Shown here: piece by piece, positions 34,144 to 47,935 of the stretch
How the letters are laid out: each line of letters starts with the position of its first letter
How positions within the stretch are numbered: position 1 is the stretch's first letter
Assembly: GCF_020906515.1 (NCBI RefSeq)
Contig: NC_085851.1
Span: 2,852,001-2,916,000, forward strand
Source: Vanrija pseudolonga
Taxonomy: Eukaryota > Basidiomycota > Tremellomycetes > Trichosporonales > Trichosporonaceae
Length of the DNA: 64,000 nucleotides
Direction of reading: 5' to 3'
Notes under the pieces: model-generated
Databases searched by the model: none
What the model saw: only the letters and a program-made list of their open reading frames with translations
Told to the model about the DNA's origin: nothing
Translations under genes and position numbers: made by a program

Positions 34144-35690
34144 ATGGCAGAGCAGACACCAATAACAGAGCTCCCACTACCGTAAGGCAGGCGAATGTAT
34201 TGATCTAATGGTCCCAGTCACTTTCTCAAGGTAGCTCTCGCAGACAATGGGTACAAGACGGTCGACGATCTCACACGATCAACCGCGGTCGATCTGTCTA
34301 TTGGTGAGCGCGTCGTCGCGTCGTCGTCCTTGCTTCACGCCGCGGGCCTAACCATCCCCACAGAGCTGAGCATCGGCGTGCCTCAAGCAGAGGATGTCTT
34401 GCGCCAGGCCCAGACATTAACAGGTGAGCAGCTTGCTCGTTGCGCGGCTGACCCGCGCCCAGCTGGACCGTCCCGAGCTCCCCAGGCGTCGCCAGACCCA
34501 GCGCCAGCGGTGTCGCAGGTCCACTCGTCGACTGCGTCCGAACTCCTGCGGCCCTTGTCGAGGATACGATTCTCCACTATGTCCGTCGCGCTAGACGAGC
34601 TCATCGGGCATTTCGCGCCGCCACGGCTCTTGCCGAGCGACCATGGGACGCTCAACCTCAAGGGCAAGCAGCGCGCGTCGGCGCCGCTCGCTGGGCCGAT
34701 CGCGCCGGGCATGGTGCTCGAGGTGTCATCACCCCCTGGCGGCGGCAAGACCTCGGTTGCCATTGCTGTCGCTCTCAGCGCCCGGCTGTTGGAAACGAGC
34801 GCCGATGAGCTGTTGCAAGGGAGTGCCGAGGAGCCAGTCAGGCCGCCAGAGGTGCTGATAATCGGTGAGCGACAGTCTGGCCATGGGTGCTGACTGGACG
34901 GTAGACACGGAAGGGTCCATTACTCCAGGGAGAATACTGCGCGCAGCGAAGACTGTCGTGCCGGCCACAGCCAGTACGTCAAGATGACCCGGCTCTACTG
35001 ACTTGTCCAGATGTCCGGGATGTCGTCGACGGGATCCACCTGATCAGAGTGGCCACCCAAGTCCAGATGATCTCGCTCTTGCACACGCTGGAAGCTTGGA
35101 TAGAGGCACACCCAGAGGTACGTTATCGCTTGGCAGTCCCACACAGCCCGACTCACGTACCCAGGTCAAGCTCGTCGTCGTCGACACGCTGAGTTTCCAC
35201 TTCCGACAGCCGACCCTCGAGATGGGCACTCGCAAGCGTCTCATGGAGCTGTGAGTCAAGGAAGCGAGAAATTCTAACGACGTAGCGTCAAGCAGGTTCT
35301 GGGCAAGATAGCAACAGTGTACGGCTGTGCGGTAAGTCTTCGGTGCGGCACAGCGCTCACGGCCTTACAGATCGTTGTAACCAACCAGCTGGCCACGAAG
35401 CTGCTCACGGCAGCCAACAAGCCTGCCAACTTCGAGACTGGGGACAGAGCAGTGCTGATGCCTCAACTCGGTGAGATTCAGCCCTGCGAGCTCGTTTGCT
35501 GACGTCTTCAGGCGAGACTTGGACCACGGATCGAACAGTTCGCGTTGCATTGTTCCGCGGCCCGCCGGGAGATGACCTGCGGTACGCTCATGCCTCCGCT
35601 GCCTCGACTACTGGCATGGGCAGCGGGCTCCAGAATGACATTCCATGGGCCCAATTCGATATCGACGTGGGTCGTTCTGTCAATGCCTGA
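34144..35690 (+). CDS. Rad51 paralogue, RAD51C-like
   Basis: Homologous-recombination ATPase of the nucleus. The start MAEQTPITELPLP leads to an N-terminal helical segment (FLKVALADNGYKTVDDLTRS) of the kind that precedes the core in RAD51C. SIGVPQAEDVLRQAQTL then leads to the linker. The core begins FSTMSVALDELIGHFAPP, then GMVLEVSSPPGGGKTSVAIA (Walker A). Next come DTEGSITPGRILRAAKTVV, the E-G-S-F-x-P-x-R strand typical of RAD51C, VKLVVVDTLSFHFRQP (Walker B), IVVTNQLATKLL and MPQLGETWTTDRTVRVALFR. About ten short exons ending at 35688-35690. RAD51C is favoured over Rad57 by DTEGS and by DTLSFHFR. Convergent with DRS2. Confidence 0.8.
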
Positions 35691-35861
35691 TGCTGACAGC
35701 AGACCGTTGGCCTACCATGCGATGTCCCCCCCGTGCCCGATCAGTCCAACTTGGGTCTCCCATCATATGCCTGAATCCGCGAATGCATAAGAGTGATGGA
35801 CACTCTGGATCTCTATAGTTGTCGCGTACACGGCATCTTGCTATGCGTGCGATTGGCATTA

Positions 35862-38800
35862 TTACAGACCTGAGGGTCGGGCGACAGACGTGTCGTATGC
35901 TCGAATGAGACGAGTCTGGTCCTGAGTCTGGTTTTCCGTTTGACTGAAAGCGAAGCCACGCTGGCGACGCATTCGTTGGGTGGCTCGCACCTTCTTGATA
36001 GCCTTTTGGAACCTGGGCATGAGTCAGCACATGCACATAGACACCCGGGATCGCTGCACGCACTGTTCCTGGCGGGGGCGGTAGTCGGAGAGGTTGAACT
36101 TCTGGATCTCCTGCACGATGTGGTAGGGCGCAGGGTGGTAGGTACGGCGGTAGTACTTCCAGACGTAGTCGCGCAGAAGACAGAGGATGGGGAAGAGGAT
36201 AAGGACAAAGTAGAACACGGCATCCGCCCAAAGTCGAGGGACAATGCCCTTGTACTCGAGGGAGAAGTTGAGCAACGGCGCAATGAACGCGTAAAGGGGA
36301 AGTGCAATCATGGTGAAGATGAAGGAGCCGGGAATCGCGGCGATCGTGTACTTTGTCCAGACGCTGGGAGGATGTTAGATGGGCACAGTACAAACGTCGC
36401 AGGATACTCACTCCGAGATGAGGGCAGCCTTGCCGAGGACTGTAAGAAGAACAGCGAGGTACAGCATGGTTCCCCACACCCAAAGCCCACTGTTCTTGCC
36501 GTCGGCGGCAATGAGGTCCGCCCAGAAGACGATGCACGAGAAGGCAAAGAGCAGCTGGACGGGTCAGCCTGGATACGAAGCGCAAGGTCGAGCAACAACT
36601 TACCACGCTGTGGTAGATGGCGTTTCCAACCCAGTAGAAGAAGGTGATGGGGGTGAAGAAGTAGTTGTTCTGCCCAAGCTGGTAAAGCTGGGGGTATCGG
36701 TCCAACATGCGAGCGCTGACGAATTGGTCGAAGATGCCGATGACGAGAGGAGGAAGGATGGTGAAGACGACGTTGTAGAAGGTCATGGTCCAGCCTTCGA
36801 AAGAGATCTGACCAGAGAAGTCGTTTACCCAAGAGTACTGGAACAAGTCAGCATCGTTCTTGTGGTAGGCGAGGCGCAACTCACCCAGAACAAGCACAGC
36901 GCGAACGTGATGTTCTTGTAGAACGAGTACAGGATGAGCTTGGACAAGCGCTGGTAGCTCCACGAGCCGTGAACAAGGAGGAGCTTCCTGAGGAAACGGA
37001 ACTGCGAAATCGCCACGTCGGCAGACCGGGCGGCTTGCAAACCTTCGACACCAGAAATGCCGACACCAACGTGAGCAGCTTGAATCATGCTGACGTCGTT
37101 GGCGCCATCACCAATAGCCAGGAGAGGAGCAGTGGTGCTCTTCTTGACAAGCTTGACCACGAGGGCCTTCTGGAGAGGCGAGACACGGCAGCAGATGACA
37201 GCCTGAACTCTGTCAGCCAATATCGGCAAGCGCAAACGTACCTTGCACATAATAGCCAGCTCGAGGAACACATCCGAGCACTCCTTTTCCAGAGCGTAGG
37301 TCAAACTCCTTCCATCAATGATGAGGGCGAGCTCCTCAACATCTCCACCCAACCGCTGGTTGCGAATGGCGAAGAGGCGCTTGTTCAGGAGCTCGTTGGT
37401 CTCCACCTGCGTCTCAGTGTTGATGATGACCAAGTTCATCGACTCTGAGATCAGGCGACATGACAGTCCAATGTTGATAGCGGTTTCTTGGCGATCGCCA
37501 GTGAGGATCCAAACCTTGATGCCCGCCTGCTGCAGCGTGTGAATCGTGTCGGGAACGCCATCCTGGAGCCGGTCCTCAATGGCGGTGGCACCCAACAACT
37601 GCAGGTTTTGCTCAATAATCTCGGCAACCTTGTCAAGAGCATCGGCACGCCCTGTGAGTTGGGCCGCAGCGTTGTCGTAAAGGGCGGCCCACTCGCGGTA
37701 CTCCTCCTCGGGGATGTCACGGTATGCGAGGCAGAGCGTTCGGAGACCTTCAGTGGCGTAGTCTTCGAGGTTGACGAGGGTAGGTTCAGCAAACTCCTGT
37801 TTCGGGGCGAGCCGCTCGTAGATAACAGTGTCGGCACCCTTGGTGTACAGCTTGATACGGCCATCGGGGCCGCGCACAACGGTCGACATCCTCTTGCGAG
37901 ACGAGTTGAATTCACAAATGTTGAGAATCTCCCACTCCTCTTGGCGCTCGTTGACATCAATGAAGACCGACTTGGGCTTGCGAGTCTGTGCAATCATCAG
38001 CATCCACCCACTACCACCCTCCGGCTCGTACGTACGTGAAAGCGGTAGCCCAACAGTTCCGCACCAGACACAAGAGCAGCCTCGTCGGGGCTTGAGGCCT
38101 GGTAGACCATCTTGCCATTCTTCTCCTCCGGGATGACCGTGTGGCAAATAGCGAGGAGCGTCAGAAATTCGCGGATCACCGCCCCCTCTTCGTTGTTCTC
38201 CAGAGCACGCTGGCGCAAGACTTCAAACGTCTTCTGGCCTTGCTCTCTCTTGTTGTCGTCCACGACCTGGGCGTACGGTGTTCCGAAAATCGAGCACTCT
38301 CGGAACTCCATTTCGTTGCAAGTGAGGGTTCCAGTCTTGTCCGAAAAGATGTAGGCAATCTGGCCCAGCTCTTCGACGAGAGAAGAAGTCCGGCACAGAG
38401 CGGGGGTATCCGTTGGCGCGTAGTACATGTCGAGATCTGAATTGATGAACGATGCCTGCTGGAACTTGACAACCTCCATCGTCATGATGAGGGAGATTGG
38501 GATCAAGTTGTTGTAGAGGATGATGAAAGTGAGGATGTTTTCGACGAATTGACGCGCTTTGTTGGGCATTCCTTCACCGAGTGCAAGATACCAATCTTGC
38601 TTCGAGAAGAACCACTAAAGTCTGTTAGCAAGACCACGGCCAGAGTACTGGGCTGCAACTCACAGTCCGGATGACGTTTCCAATGGTTGACACGAGAGAC
38701 AGGATAATTAGCAAGATAAACAAGAAGAGAATCTGCTTGTTGACCTGCTTCTCAACAGCGGTACGTTTGATCGGGGCCGTCCTGGTCGGTTGTCAACAAC

Positions 38801-40292
38801 AGCCTGCCATGACGTAGCGATCCACTCACGTTGCGTTGCGCATCAGCTTTGTTTGATGGCCACCGTTCACAGCGATACCGTAGACCCAACCAGTGTTGCG
38901 AAGCTGAGCTCCACGGAGTAGCATCTGGTTTGGCCCCACAGGAATCTTTGTCGGAGCCGAGCCTGGCTGTGCCGAAGAGACATGGAACGTTCCATCATAG
39001 GTGTAGAGCGACGAGTTCGGAGCCTCAGAGAGCAGGTGTCCACGCAGCATGGATGCTGCTTGAGGGGTGGTGAGGCCAGCGGTGGCGGGGTTCGCCTGCT
39101 TAATCTTGAGATTTGTCTCTCCGTCCAGATTGGCAGTTTCCACATATGCCAAACCTTCTGGTTCGCTGCTGCTAAGGAGCACCATGTCGGCAGGGATGAA
39201 GTCGTCCGATTCCAAACGAAGGATATCTCCCACTCGGATCCTTCGCCATGTTCGCGCCTCAAACTGCTGTCCAACCAGGACCATAGCGCGGCTGTTGTTG
39301 AGGGACCGATCTGATGCGTGGCGTTTCTGTGAACATGTCAGATTCAGGAGAGGCTCAAGCACGCACGAGGTCCTCCTTGATCTCTTTGAATCCCGAGGCG
39401 ATGAGGACAACGCCGAGGGGCACAATCGTCGTCCAGCGTCCAGTCGGTGATACGCCAGGCACCTGTTGGATACATGCGGTAAAGAGGAAGAACAGGTTGG
39501 CGGACCGCGAGAACTCGGCTGTTGATATCAGCGCGTGTTACCAGATGGCGACTTACAGAACAGGAACTTGGGCAAGAAGGTGATGGGGCCGTACTTGCCC
39601 GTCATGACCGAGTTGCCCTCATATCCCTTGACCCTGTTCCCCTCGGGGTCGTTCATCATGACCTCGCGGGGAACTCCATCGAACTTGTCTTTCCGGCCTA
39701 GCATTTGGTTGAGACCAAAAGTCCAGTCGACATCGGTGAGATAGTCCTCCTTGAACCTTGCCCACCGACTGCGGCGATAGCGTCCTGCATAAGGGCTAGA
39801 CGTCGGTGCCGAAAAGGAATAGGCCGCAGGGCCCTCCTCGTCATCAAACAAGTCGTCTTTCCTTGGCGCTTGGTGGCCGGCTGGTGCAACGCCCTCGCTG
39901 GCAAATGGCCTGTCGGCGTCGAACAGAGATGGGTTGGAAGCCCCAAACCCGTTCCCCGTTCCGCGAGACGTTGAAGCCATGTACCCTCCTGATGACTGAG
40001 TAGGTGGCCCAAAATCGTCATCACTGAGAAGAGGGGACATCAGCACAAGTGGCGAGATGGGCGACTCCACATCAACCTACTCGTCAAAGAATGGATCCAA
40101 GGCGTAACCATGCCGGGCATCACGAGATGTGCTGGCTGCCGTCTGCCCACCACGAGAATGTCCTGCTGCCTGCGTTGTTGGACCATCCAAGAGGTCTTGG
40201 TCGAGGTGTGACGAGACGGCTGGGCGTGGCTGCGGCGCCAAGATGTCGTCGAATGGATCATTGTCGTCGAATGGGTCGTTGCGCTTCGACAT
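35862..40292 (-). CDS. DRS2: P4-ATPase phospholipid flippase, Drs2 type
   Basis: Trans-Golgi aminophospholipid flippase. From the ATG at 40292 the N-terminal cytosolic tail has two NDPFDD motifs and low-complexity sequence. The actuator part has LAYVETANLDGETNLKIKQ (the P4-type D-G-E-T). Next come YNNLIPISLIMTMEVVKFQQ (P4 half-channel P-I-S-L), FSDKTGTLTCNEMEF (phosphorylated Asp), VYQASSPDEAALVSGAELLG, WILTGDRQETAINIGLSC and AIGDGANDVSMIQAAHVGVG. The C-terminal membrane spans follow. The tail RMRRQRGFAFSQ is the Drs2-specific autoinhibitory and regulatory motif, encoded near 35925-35985. Around ten introns; length near 1,300 aa. It needs a Cdc50-type partner, which is not in this window. Divergent from TOP2. 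Confidence 0.95.
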
Positions 40293-40930
40293 GTTGATTA
40301 GTGGTATAAGGCCCTAGAAGGGCTAACGGAGATGTCGAGTTCAAGCCTAAGAGAGTCAAAGAGTAACAGGAGGTGGGAATTGTTTGTGACGACGTCGACT
40401 GTATCGACGACGAGAGCGGTGCTGGCTCTGACATTCGACAACGGACGGACGACGACACGGCCACCTACGACGACGAGACGACACGCGGAGCAGCAGCAGC
40501 AACAACGTAGCAGGCAACGGAGTTTGGGAGCATGTCCACGGCGCACACCGCACACCGCTTCAGGGACAAAAGTCAGTGCTGACGCGTGGAATCGACGCGC
40601 AGCATCCTCGACGGAGTTTGAATTATCAAGAACGAGGGGTTAATTAAATATAATTACACGTCATTAATTCTCCCAAGTGTCACGCCTGCCATCTGTCCCT
40701 GGCCCTTGGTTCGCGTGAGTGTTCTTTCCAATGTCAACAAACGGCCTCGAGACGACTGCATCTTGTTGTTGTCTTTTGTGTTTATGATCAAGACCTGGCA
40801 ACTACACAGACAGGCACTCTGGTCATTCGCTCTACCCAAACAAACACTCCTCGCTCGTTATTCAAGGGCACACAGAACATACCTCACTCCATTCCCACTC
40901 CACCAACCCCTGTTTCGACGGCCGTACACA
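40293..40930. promoter_or_regulatory. Shared upstream region of DRS2 and TOP2
   Basis: About 640 bp between divergent start codons. It holds a short CAG-type run near 40487-40505 and an AT-rich patch at about 40630-40665 (TTAATTAAATATAATTA), the most AT-rich spot nearby and a plausible nucleosome-poor core. No RNA gene seen. Confidence 0.5.
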
Positions 40931-43900
40931 ATGTCGGACAGTGAGGGCTCCGACTTTCGCATCGACGATGGCGACTCGGACGCCTTTGTCGCCACCCCGG
41001 CCAAGGCCAAGAAGGCTCCAGTTAAGAAGGCTGCTGCCCCCAAAGCTACAAAGGTATGCATGGCCATGTCATCAGCTCCTTGGTCAACACCACTCACATC
41101 ATCCCGCAGCCTGCCGCTGCCAAAAAGGCGCCAGCCAAGAAGGCCCCTTTGGCGTCCAAGAAGAACCTGCCCAACGACTCTATCACGGAGGATGATGTTT
41201 CCAGCGCTACCTCCACACCTATGAAAGCAAAGGCCCCGGCCCAGGTCGAGGAAGATGATGACGACCTTCCCAAGGCGAACAAGAAGACGGCTAGTGAGAT
41301 GTACCAGAAAGTAGGTTGCGCAGCCTCGAGCGTGATGGAGAGGAAGCTGCTAATGGTTGTTCACTAGCTTTCGCAATTGGAGCACATTCTCAAGCGTCCC
41401 GACACGTACATTGGCTCCATCGAGCCCGTGACGCAGCCGATGTGGGTCTTCAACTCGGAAACCAAAATGATGGAGAATCGGTATGTGCAAACGTCATGAG
41501 TAACAAAGTCTGATCCTCCGAAGCCCAATCACCTACGTGCCCGGTTTCTTTAAGATCTTTGATGAAATCCTTGTCAACGCTGCCGACAACAAGGTACGCC
41601 TGCAACTTGTTTCTGTGGTGTAACGCGCTAACTCGGGGCGTCAGACCAACGACCCCACGCAAGACTCCATCAAAGTCGAGATTGACCGCGAGAAGAACCA
41701 GATCTCGGTCTGGAACAACGGAAAGGGTATTCCTGTGGAAATCCACTCCAAGGAAGGGATTATGATCCCCGAGCTGATCTTCGGTCACCTGTGAGTCGTG
41801 GCCTCTCGCGTTGGTTGCCGGGCTAATATCGTACCAGCTTGACGTCGAGCAACTACGACGATGACCAGAAGAAGCTTACCGGTGGTCGAAATGGTTACGG
41901 TGCCAAGCTCACCAACATCTACTCTCTCGAGTTCAGTTAGTGCAGCCAGGCGTTGCGGTTGCAGAGCTGACAACGACAGTCGTCGAGACTGCCGACAAGG
42001 TCAATGGCAAGAAGTACAAGCAAGTCTTCTCCAACAACATGGGAAAGAAGGCAGCCCCGAAGGTGAGTTGGGCTGAGCCCGCGTCTTTTCATGGGCTGAC
42101 TCTTGCAGATCCTAGAAAACAAGAAGGGCGAGGAGTGGACCAAGATCACCTTCACCCCAGACCTGGCCCGTTTCGGCATGAGCAAGATCGATGACGATAC
42201 CTACGCCCTGCTGCTCAAGCGCGTGTACGATGTCGCAGGTACCGTCAAGGACATCAAGGTGTTCCTGAATGGCGAACGCTTGAAGATCAAGGGCTTCAAG
42301 CAGGTATGTCCAGCGAACCGTTGGCAGCGCTAACTGGCTTAGTACGTTGAAATGTACCTCGCCGCAGACTCTGCCGCCCAAGGAGAAGGCGGCATCGCGC
42401 CCGCCAAGCCTACTGTTGTGTACGAGGCCGCAGGCAAGCGCTGGGAAGTCGCGTTTGCAGTCTCAGACGGCGAATTCAAGCAGGTCTCGTTCACCAACTC
42501 TATCGCTACTACCAAGGGTGGTACCCATGTGGACATGATCGCCACACAGCTGGCCACCAAGCTGTAGGTCCCGTGGACTTGAGCCAGAAGCGAGAACTAA
42601 CCATCGACAGCCTGGCCTCAGCCACCATGAAGAAGAGCAAGACCAACCTCAAGCCCTTCCAGCTCAAGAGTCACATGTGGCTGTTCATCAACGCGCTTAT
42701 TGAAAATCCGTCGTTCGACTCCCAGACCAAGGAGACTCTCACTCTGAAGAGCTCCGCATTTGGTAGCAAATGCGAGCTGTCCGAGGAGTTTGTCAAGAAG
42801 GTTTCAAAGACCAGCATCATCGACAACGTGTTGAGCTTTGCTCGGTTCAAGCAGGAGCAGGCTCTCAAGAAGACTGATGGCTCCAAGCGCTCTCGGTAAG
42901 TCCCTATGCCAATCAACATCTGACGCGCGTAGCGTCGGCGGAATCACCAAACTGGATGACGCCAACTGGGCGGGCAGTCGCAAGGCGGACAGGTGTACTC
43001 TTATCCTCACAGAAGGAGACTCGGCCAAGACTCTGGCAGTTTCAGCCCTCAGTGCGACTCCTGACGGCCGTGACGCCTTCGGTGTTTTCCCTCTCCGCGG
43101 AAAGCTTCTCAACGTTCGCGATGCTAGCCACGACCAGATCATGAAGAACGTTGAAATTGAGAATCTGAAGAAGATTCTCGGTCTCAAGCACAACCAGGTG
43201 TACCAGAGCGTCGACAGCTTGCGTTACGGCCAGTTGATGATCATGACCGATCAGGTGAGGTACATTAAAGCGTTTCCAGCTCAATCCACTGACCATATTT
43301 CTAGGATCACGACGGTTCTCATATCAAGGGTCTTATTATCAACTTCCTCGAGAGGTTCTACCCTTCCCTGCTTCGTCTGCCCAACTTCCTGGTGGAGTTC
43401 ATTACACCAATTGTGAAGGTGAAGAAGGGGAAGCAGGATCTGGCGTTTTACACGATGCCTCAGTACGAGGAGTGGAAGGAGCAGAACAACGGCGGTCGCG
43501 GCTGGGACAGCAAGTACCTCAAGGTGAGCGTGCCGTGCTGTGTTGCGAGCACGCCAATCTGACTGTCCATTAGGGTCTTGGTTCCAACGAGACAAAGGAC
43601 GCTGTCAAGTACTTTGCCGACCTGGACAAGCACCGTCTGTCATTCGACCCCATCAAGGCGGAGGACCAGGCCCTCATCGACATGGCTTTCAACAAGAAGA
43701 AGGCCGACGACCGCAAGGAGTGGCTGCGCCAGTTCAAGGCAAGTCTATTCCAGAGGAGACCTTCACTGACAACCGTAGCCCGGCACATACCTTGACCATG
43801 ACATCAAGCAGATCCCAATCTCCGACTTTGTCAACAAGGAACTCATCTTGTTCTCCATGGCGGACAACATTCGTTCCATCCCCTCGGTTGCAGATGGTCT

Positions 43901-46447
43901 CAAGCCGGGTCAGCGCAAGGTGATGTTTGCCTGCTTCAAGCGCAATCTCGTCAAGGAAATCAAGGTCTCGCAGTTGTCTGGTTATGTCGCCGAAAACACA
44001 GAGTACCACCACGGTGAACAAAGCTTGCACTCGACCATCATCAGCCTGGCGCAGAGCTTTGTGGGTAGCAACAACATCAACCTTCTCGAGCCGAATGGTC
44101 AGTTCGGCACGCGTATGCAGGGTGGAAAGGACGCGGCCAGCCCTCGTTATATTTTCACCAGCATCTCGCGCATGACTCGAGCAGTGTTCCACCCAGCGGA
44201 CGACGCCCTCCTGAACTACCTGGTGGAAGATGGCCACCAGATCGAGCCTGATTTCTACTTGCCCACTGTCCCAATGGTCCTCATCAATGGCGCAGACGGT
44301 ATCGGCACCGGATGGAGCACTTCCATCCCCAACTACAACCCTGTCGACGTGGTTGACAACCTGAAGCGTCTGATGAGAGGGGAAGAGCTGGCAGAAATGG
44401 AGCCGTGGTTCCGTGGCTTCAACGTGAGTTGCCACTCTCCCACAACGAGCAAGCTAATGAAGCGAATAGGGTTCGATTGAAAAGATCGAGGCCAACAAGT
44501 ACAAGGTCAGTGGCATTGCCACCAAGACTGGCGATACGACAATCGAGGTCACCGAGCTTCCCGTCCGCAAGTGGACACAAGACTTCAAGGAGATGGTCGA
44601 GGAGATGACAGCCGGAACGGACAAGGTCCCGAGTACCATCAAGGTCAGTTCCGTAGCCAAGCCCTCCCTTCCAAAAGCATGTTGCTGACTCTTCCAGGAC
44701 TACGAGGAGCACCATACCGATCGCCGTGTCCACTTCAAGCTGCAGATGAGGTCTGACGCTGCCATGAAGGCTGCTGAGGAGGAGGGCTTTGAGAAGCGCT
44801 TCAAGTTGTCAACCACCCTCAGTACCAACAACATGGTTTGCTTCGACCTCCACGGCAAGATCAAGAGGTACTCTTCGCCCGAAGAGATCCTGACGGACTA
44901 CTACCCGAAGCGTCTCGAGTACTATGGACTTCGCAAGGTGAGGGCAATGAGATTAAGGCCCAAAGGGGTGCTCACACTTCTCAGCAACATCTGGCCGACG
45001 AACTTAACAAGCAGTTCGAGCGGCTGTCTAACCAGGCGCGTTTCGTTCAGATGATTATCAAGAAGGAGCTGGTCGTGTCAAACAAGAAGAAGGCTGTCAT
45101 TGTCAAGGAGCTGCGAGAGCTCAAGTTCCGCCCATTCCCCAAGGGCGGAAAGCAGGCTTCGTCGGAAGGAGAGACAGAAGCAGCTCTTGAGGAGGACGAA
45201 GACCAGGGATCTGACAACGACTATGATTACCTGCTTGGTATGGCCATTTGGAGCTTGACGACCGAGAAGGTGGGTTTACCTGCTGGGAGTACGAGCGTCG
45301 CGCTAACCCTTTCTCCTTCAGGTCAACAAGCTTCTGGCCGAGCGCGACGTGAAGGAACAGGAGCTCATCGAGCTCTTGAAGCTCAGCCCTCAAGACATTT
45401 GGACTCACGACCTGGACAATTTCCTCCTCGAGTGGCAGGTATGTGTCGGACGGTGGCTGTGATCGGCCTGGTGCTGACCTTCGAAGCGCTCCCTCGAGCT
45501 GGATGAGGCCATGGACAGGCTCACCAAGCCAAAGACCAAGGCTGCCCTCAAGAATGCGACCAAGGCGCGCAAGCGGGCCAAGGGCGAGGAGACGGATGAT
45601 TCAGACGACGATTTCGTGGTCAAGACTGAGACGAAGCGTCGCGCTCCAGCGAAGCCTAAGGCTGCTGCTGCGAAACCCAAGGCAGCCACCTCCACCGCCG
45701 CGACCTCCCTCGCGCCAACGACAACTGTGTCAGCCGCCACATCCGTGGTACCTTCTGCCGTTACCTCGCCAGGCAAGCGCGATAGCACAAATGTGTCGGA
45801 CAGCTCAGACTTTGACGATAAGCCACCCGCCAAGAAGACGGCCACAGGCAGGGCAGCCAAGCCTAAGCCCAAGCCGGTGACCATCGACATTGACGACTCT
45901 GATGACGACAGTGAGTGTCTCGGCGTACTAGTTTCGCTCCATGCTGACAGGCGCGCTGTAGTCTTCACCGCTCCTGTTGCCTCGGCAGTCTCATCCAAGC
46001 CAGTGTCAGCCGCGTCGAGCTCCAGGTCCGCCCCGAAGAAGGCAGCCGACCTGGGAGGTGATGACTCGGGTGACGAGATCCTTACGAAACCCAAGGCAAA
46101 GGCTGCGCCAAAGAAGAGGGTGTTAAAGAAAGCGGCCTCCGATGGTGACGACGACATCGATGTGCTCAGCTCGTCAAAGGCCAAGAAGCCAGCTGCCAAG
46201 GCAGCGGCTAAGCCCGCACCCAAGAAGCCAGTCGCGAAGGGCAAGGCGAAGAAGGACGAGTCGGATTTCGATGAGAGCGACTCGTAAGTCATGAGACACA
46301 GCCCATTGGTGGCTGAGCTGATCCCTCCTCAGCGATGTCGTTGCTGCGGCGCCTCCTCCGCGTACTACAGCTCGAGCTGGTCGGACCGCCGCGGCCAAGA
46401 AGACAACATATGTTGACCTTTCCGACTTGGACGACGGCTCTGATTGA
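40931..46447 (+). CDS. TOP2: DNA topoisomerase II
   Basis: Nuclear type IIA enzyme that passes one duplex through another using ATP. An acidic and Lys/Ala-rich N-terminus precedes LEHILKRPDTYIGSIEP of the GHKL ATPase; IFDEILVNAADNK gives the ATP-binding Glu and Asn. The transducer has SFTNSIATTKGGTHVDMI-like sequence. TOPRIM: LTEGDSAKTLAVSAL, PLRGKLLNVRD and MIMTDQDHDGSHIKG. The breakage-reunion domain has QFGTRMQGGKDAASPRYIFT with the catalytic Tyr after Arg near 44148, and LINGADGIGTGWSTSIPNY. The C-terminal domain is a long acidic/Lys-rich tail ending TYVDLSDLDDGSD at 46445-46447. About fifteen introns. Nothing appears broken. Divergent from DRS2 and convergent with SGT2. Confidence 0.97.
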
Positions 46448-46645
46448 AGTGCGTGGCGTTGATGGTGTTGAGCGAGCATTCGACTGTTGCAAGTGTGTGA
46501 TATTTTCTGTATACCAAAGGTACATGGCATTGCCATGCAAATGTTTCCTGTCTCCTCTGTCTCCTGGCTAGGTCATCGATAATGCATCGTCGCCTCGCTC
46601 ACACACTACGAATAAAGGGGCTGCTGTGGTAAGAGAAGCTGTCAT

Positions 46646-47935
46646 CTATCGTCCCTGGCCGGCACCGCCAGCACCACCTCCGCCCATGAACTGCTGGGCA
46701 CTTTACGATGTTAGCGTTTCGACAAGGCCGCACGAGGACCGTAACTTACAGGTCGCGCATGGCAGGGTCCTGGGCGAGAGCGTTGAAGTCGGGCATGCCG
46801 CCGCCGCCCTGCATGTTCTCGGCCATCTGACGAAGCGCAGGGTTGGCCATGAGGCGCTCCAATCCGCCGTTGGACATCATCTGCTGAGCCCTGTCCGTGT
46901 CAGCTCCAGCTACCTCGCGTACCATTCAATAGTACTCACATGGCCATCATCTGGGGGTTGCGCATCATCGAAGCAATGTCCGGCATGCCGCCGCCGCCGG
47001 CGCCGCCGAGCATGCTGGCAAGCGACGAGAGGTCGGGCATGCCGCCCGCACCACCGGCGCCAGCAGCTGGCGCAGCCTCGCGGAGGTCGGAGGGGGCCTG
47101 CTCGGCGAGACGGGTCTTGGCCGTCGCGAGCGAAGCCTTCATGTTGGCGTTTGTGGGGTCGATCTTGAGGCCGTCCTCGTACGCGTCGACTGCCTTCTGG
47201 TAGTTTCCGAGGGAGAACTCGGCATGGCTGTGTGTGTGTGTCAGAACCGCCCGCCAAACAAACCGCCGCGCAGGCCCAGACTTACGCCAGGCGGGAGTAG
47301 CCCTTGGAGAAGTTGGGGTCAAGGTCGATGGCGCGCTCGGCGTCCTCGGCCGCCTGCTCGTGCTTGCCGAGGGCTCCCCAAGCGGCGGCACGGTTCGAGT
47401 AGAAGACGGGGTTGGGGTTGAGCTTGATCGCCTCGGTGTACTTGTCAATGGCAGCCTGGTGCTGCTTCTTGGACATCAAAGCGTTGCCCTCGGCCTTGAG
47501 CGTCTCGGCCTTCTTCTTGTCCTCGGCATCGGATGCTGCCGACGAAGCAGCAGCAGCAGCGGCAGGGGCAGGGGTAGCAGCAGCAGAGGCGCCGGCGCCG
47601 GCGCCAGTGTTCTTGCTCCTCGTCTTGGCGAGCACGTCGAGCAGGTTGAGCAGGCTAGCAGGCTTGATCGAGTACGCTGCCTGGTCCTCGGCCGAGTCTG
47701 GGTCCACGCCAAACGACTCGGCAATGCACTGGACTGTGATGCGTTAGATATGGCTTTCAGGCATTGCCATAGTTTGTTCTCACTCGCAACCTCCATGCTC
47801 TCCTTGTCGTCCTCCTTCACGGTACCGTCCTCGGACGAGGTACGGAGGAAGTCGATGCTGAGGGGTGAGCCTGACTGCAAAGGCGTTTATCGCTTACATG
47901 TTGAAGGCGAGCTGCTTTTTCCTTGCGTCCGCCAT
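46646..47935 (-). CDS. SGT2: Small glutamine-rich TPR co-chaperone Sgt2
   Basis: Cytosolic co-chaperone that hands tail-anchored proteins to the GET pathway. Start MADARKKQLAFNM, then SIDFLRTSSEDGTVKEDDKE and ESMEVA-QCIAESFGVDP, the N-terminal dimerisation domain that binds Get4-Get5. A Gly/Ala linker precedes three TPR motifs: AETLKAEGNALMSKKQHQAA, PVFYSNRAAAWGALGKHEQA and HAEFSLGNYQKAVDAYEDGL. The carboxylate-clamp residues needed for Hsp70/Hsp90 tails (K-x4-N, N-x3-A) are present. The C-terminal part is Met/Gly-rich with MMRNPQMMAM and GGLERLMANPALRQMAENMQ, the client-binding region. It ends GGAGGAGQGR. Five or so introns. Upstream of the start lies the 3' end of SNF4, same strand. Confidence 0.94.
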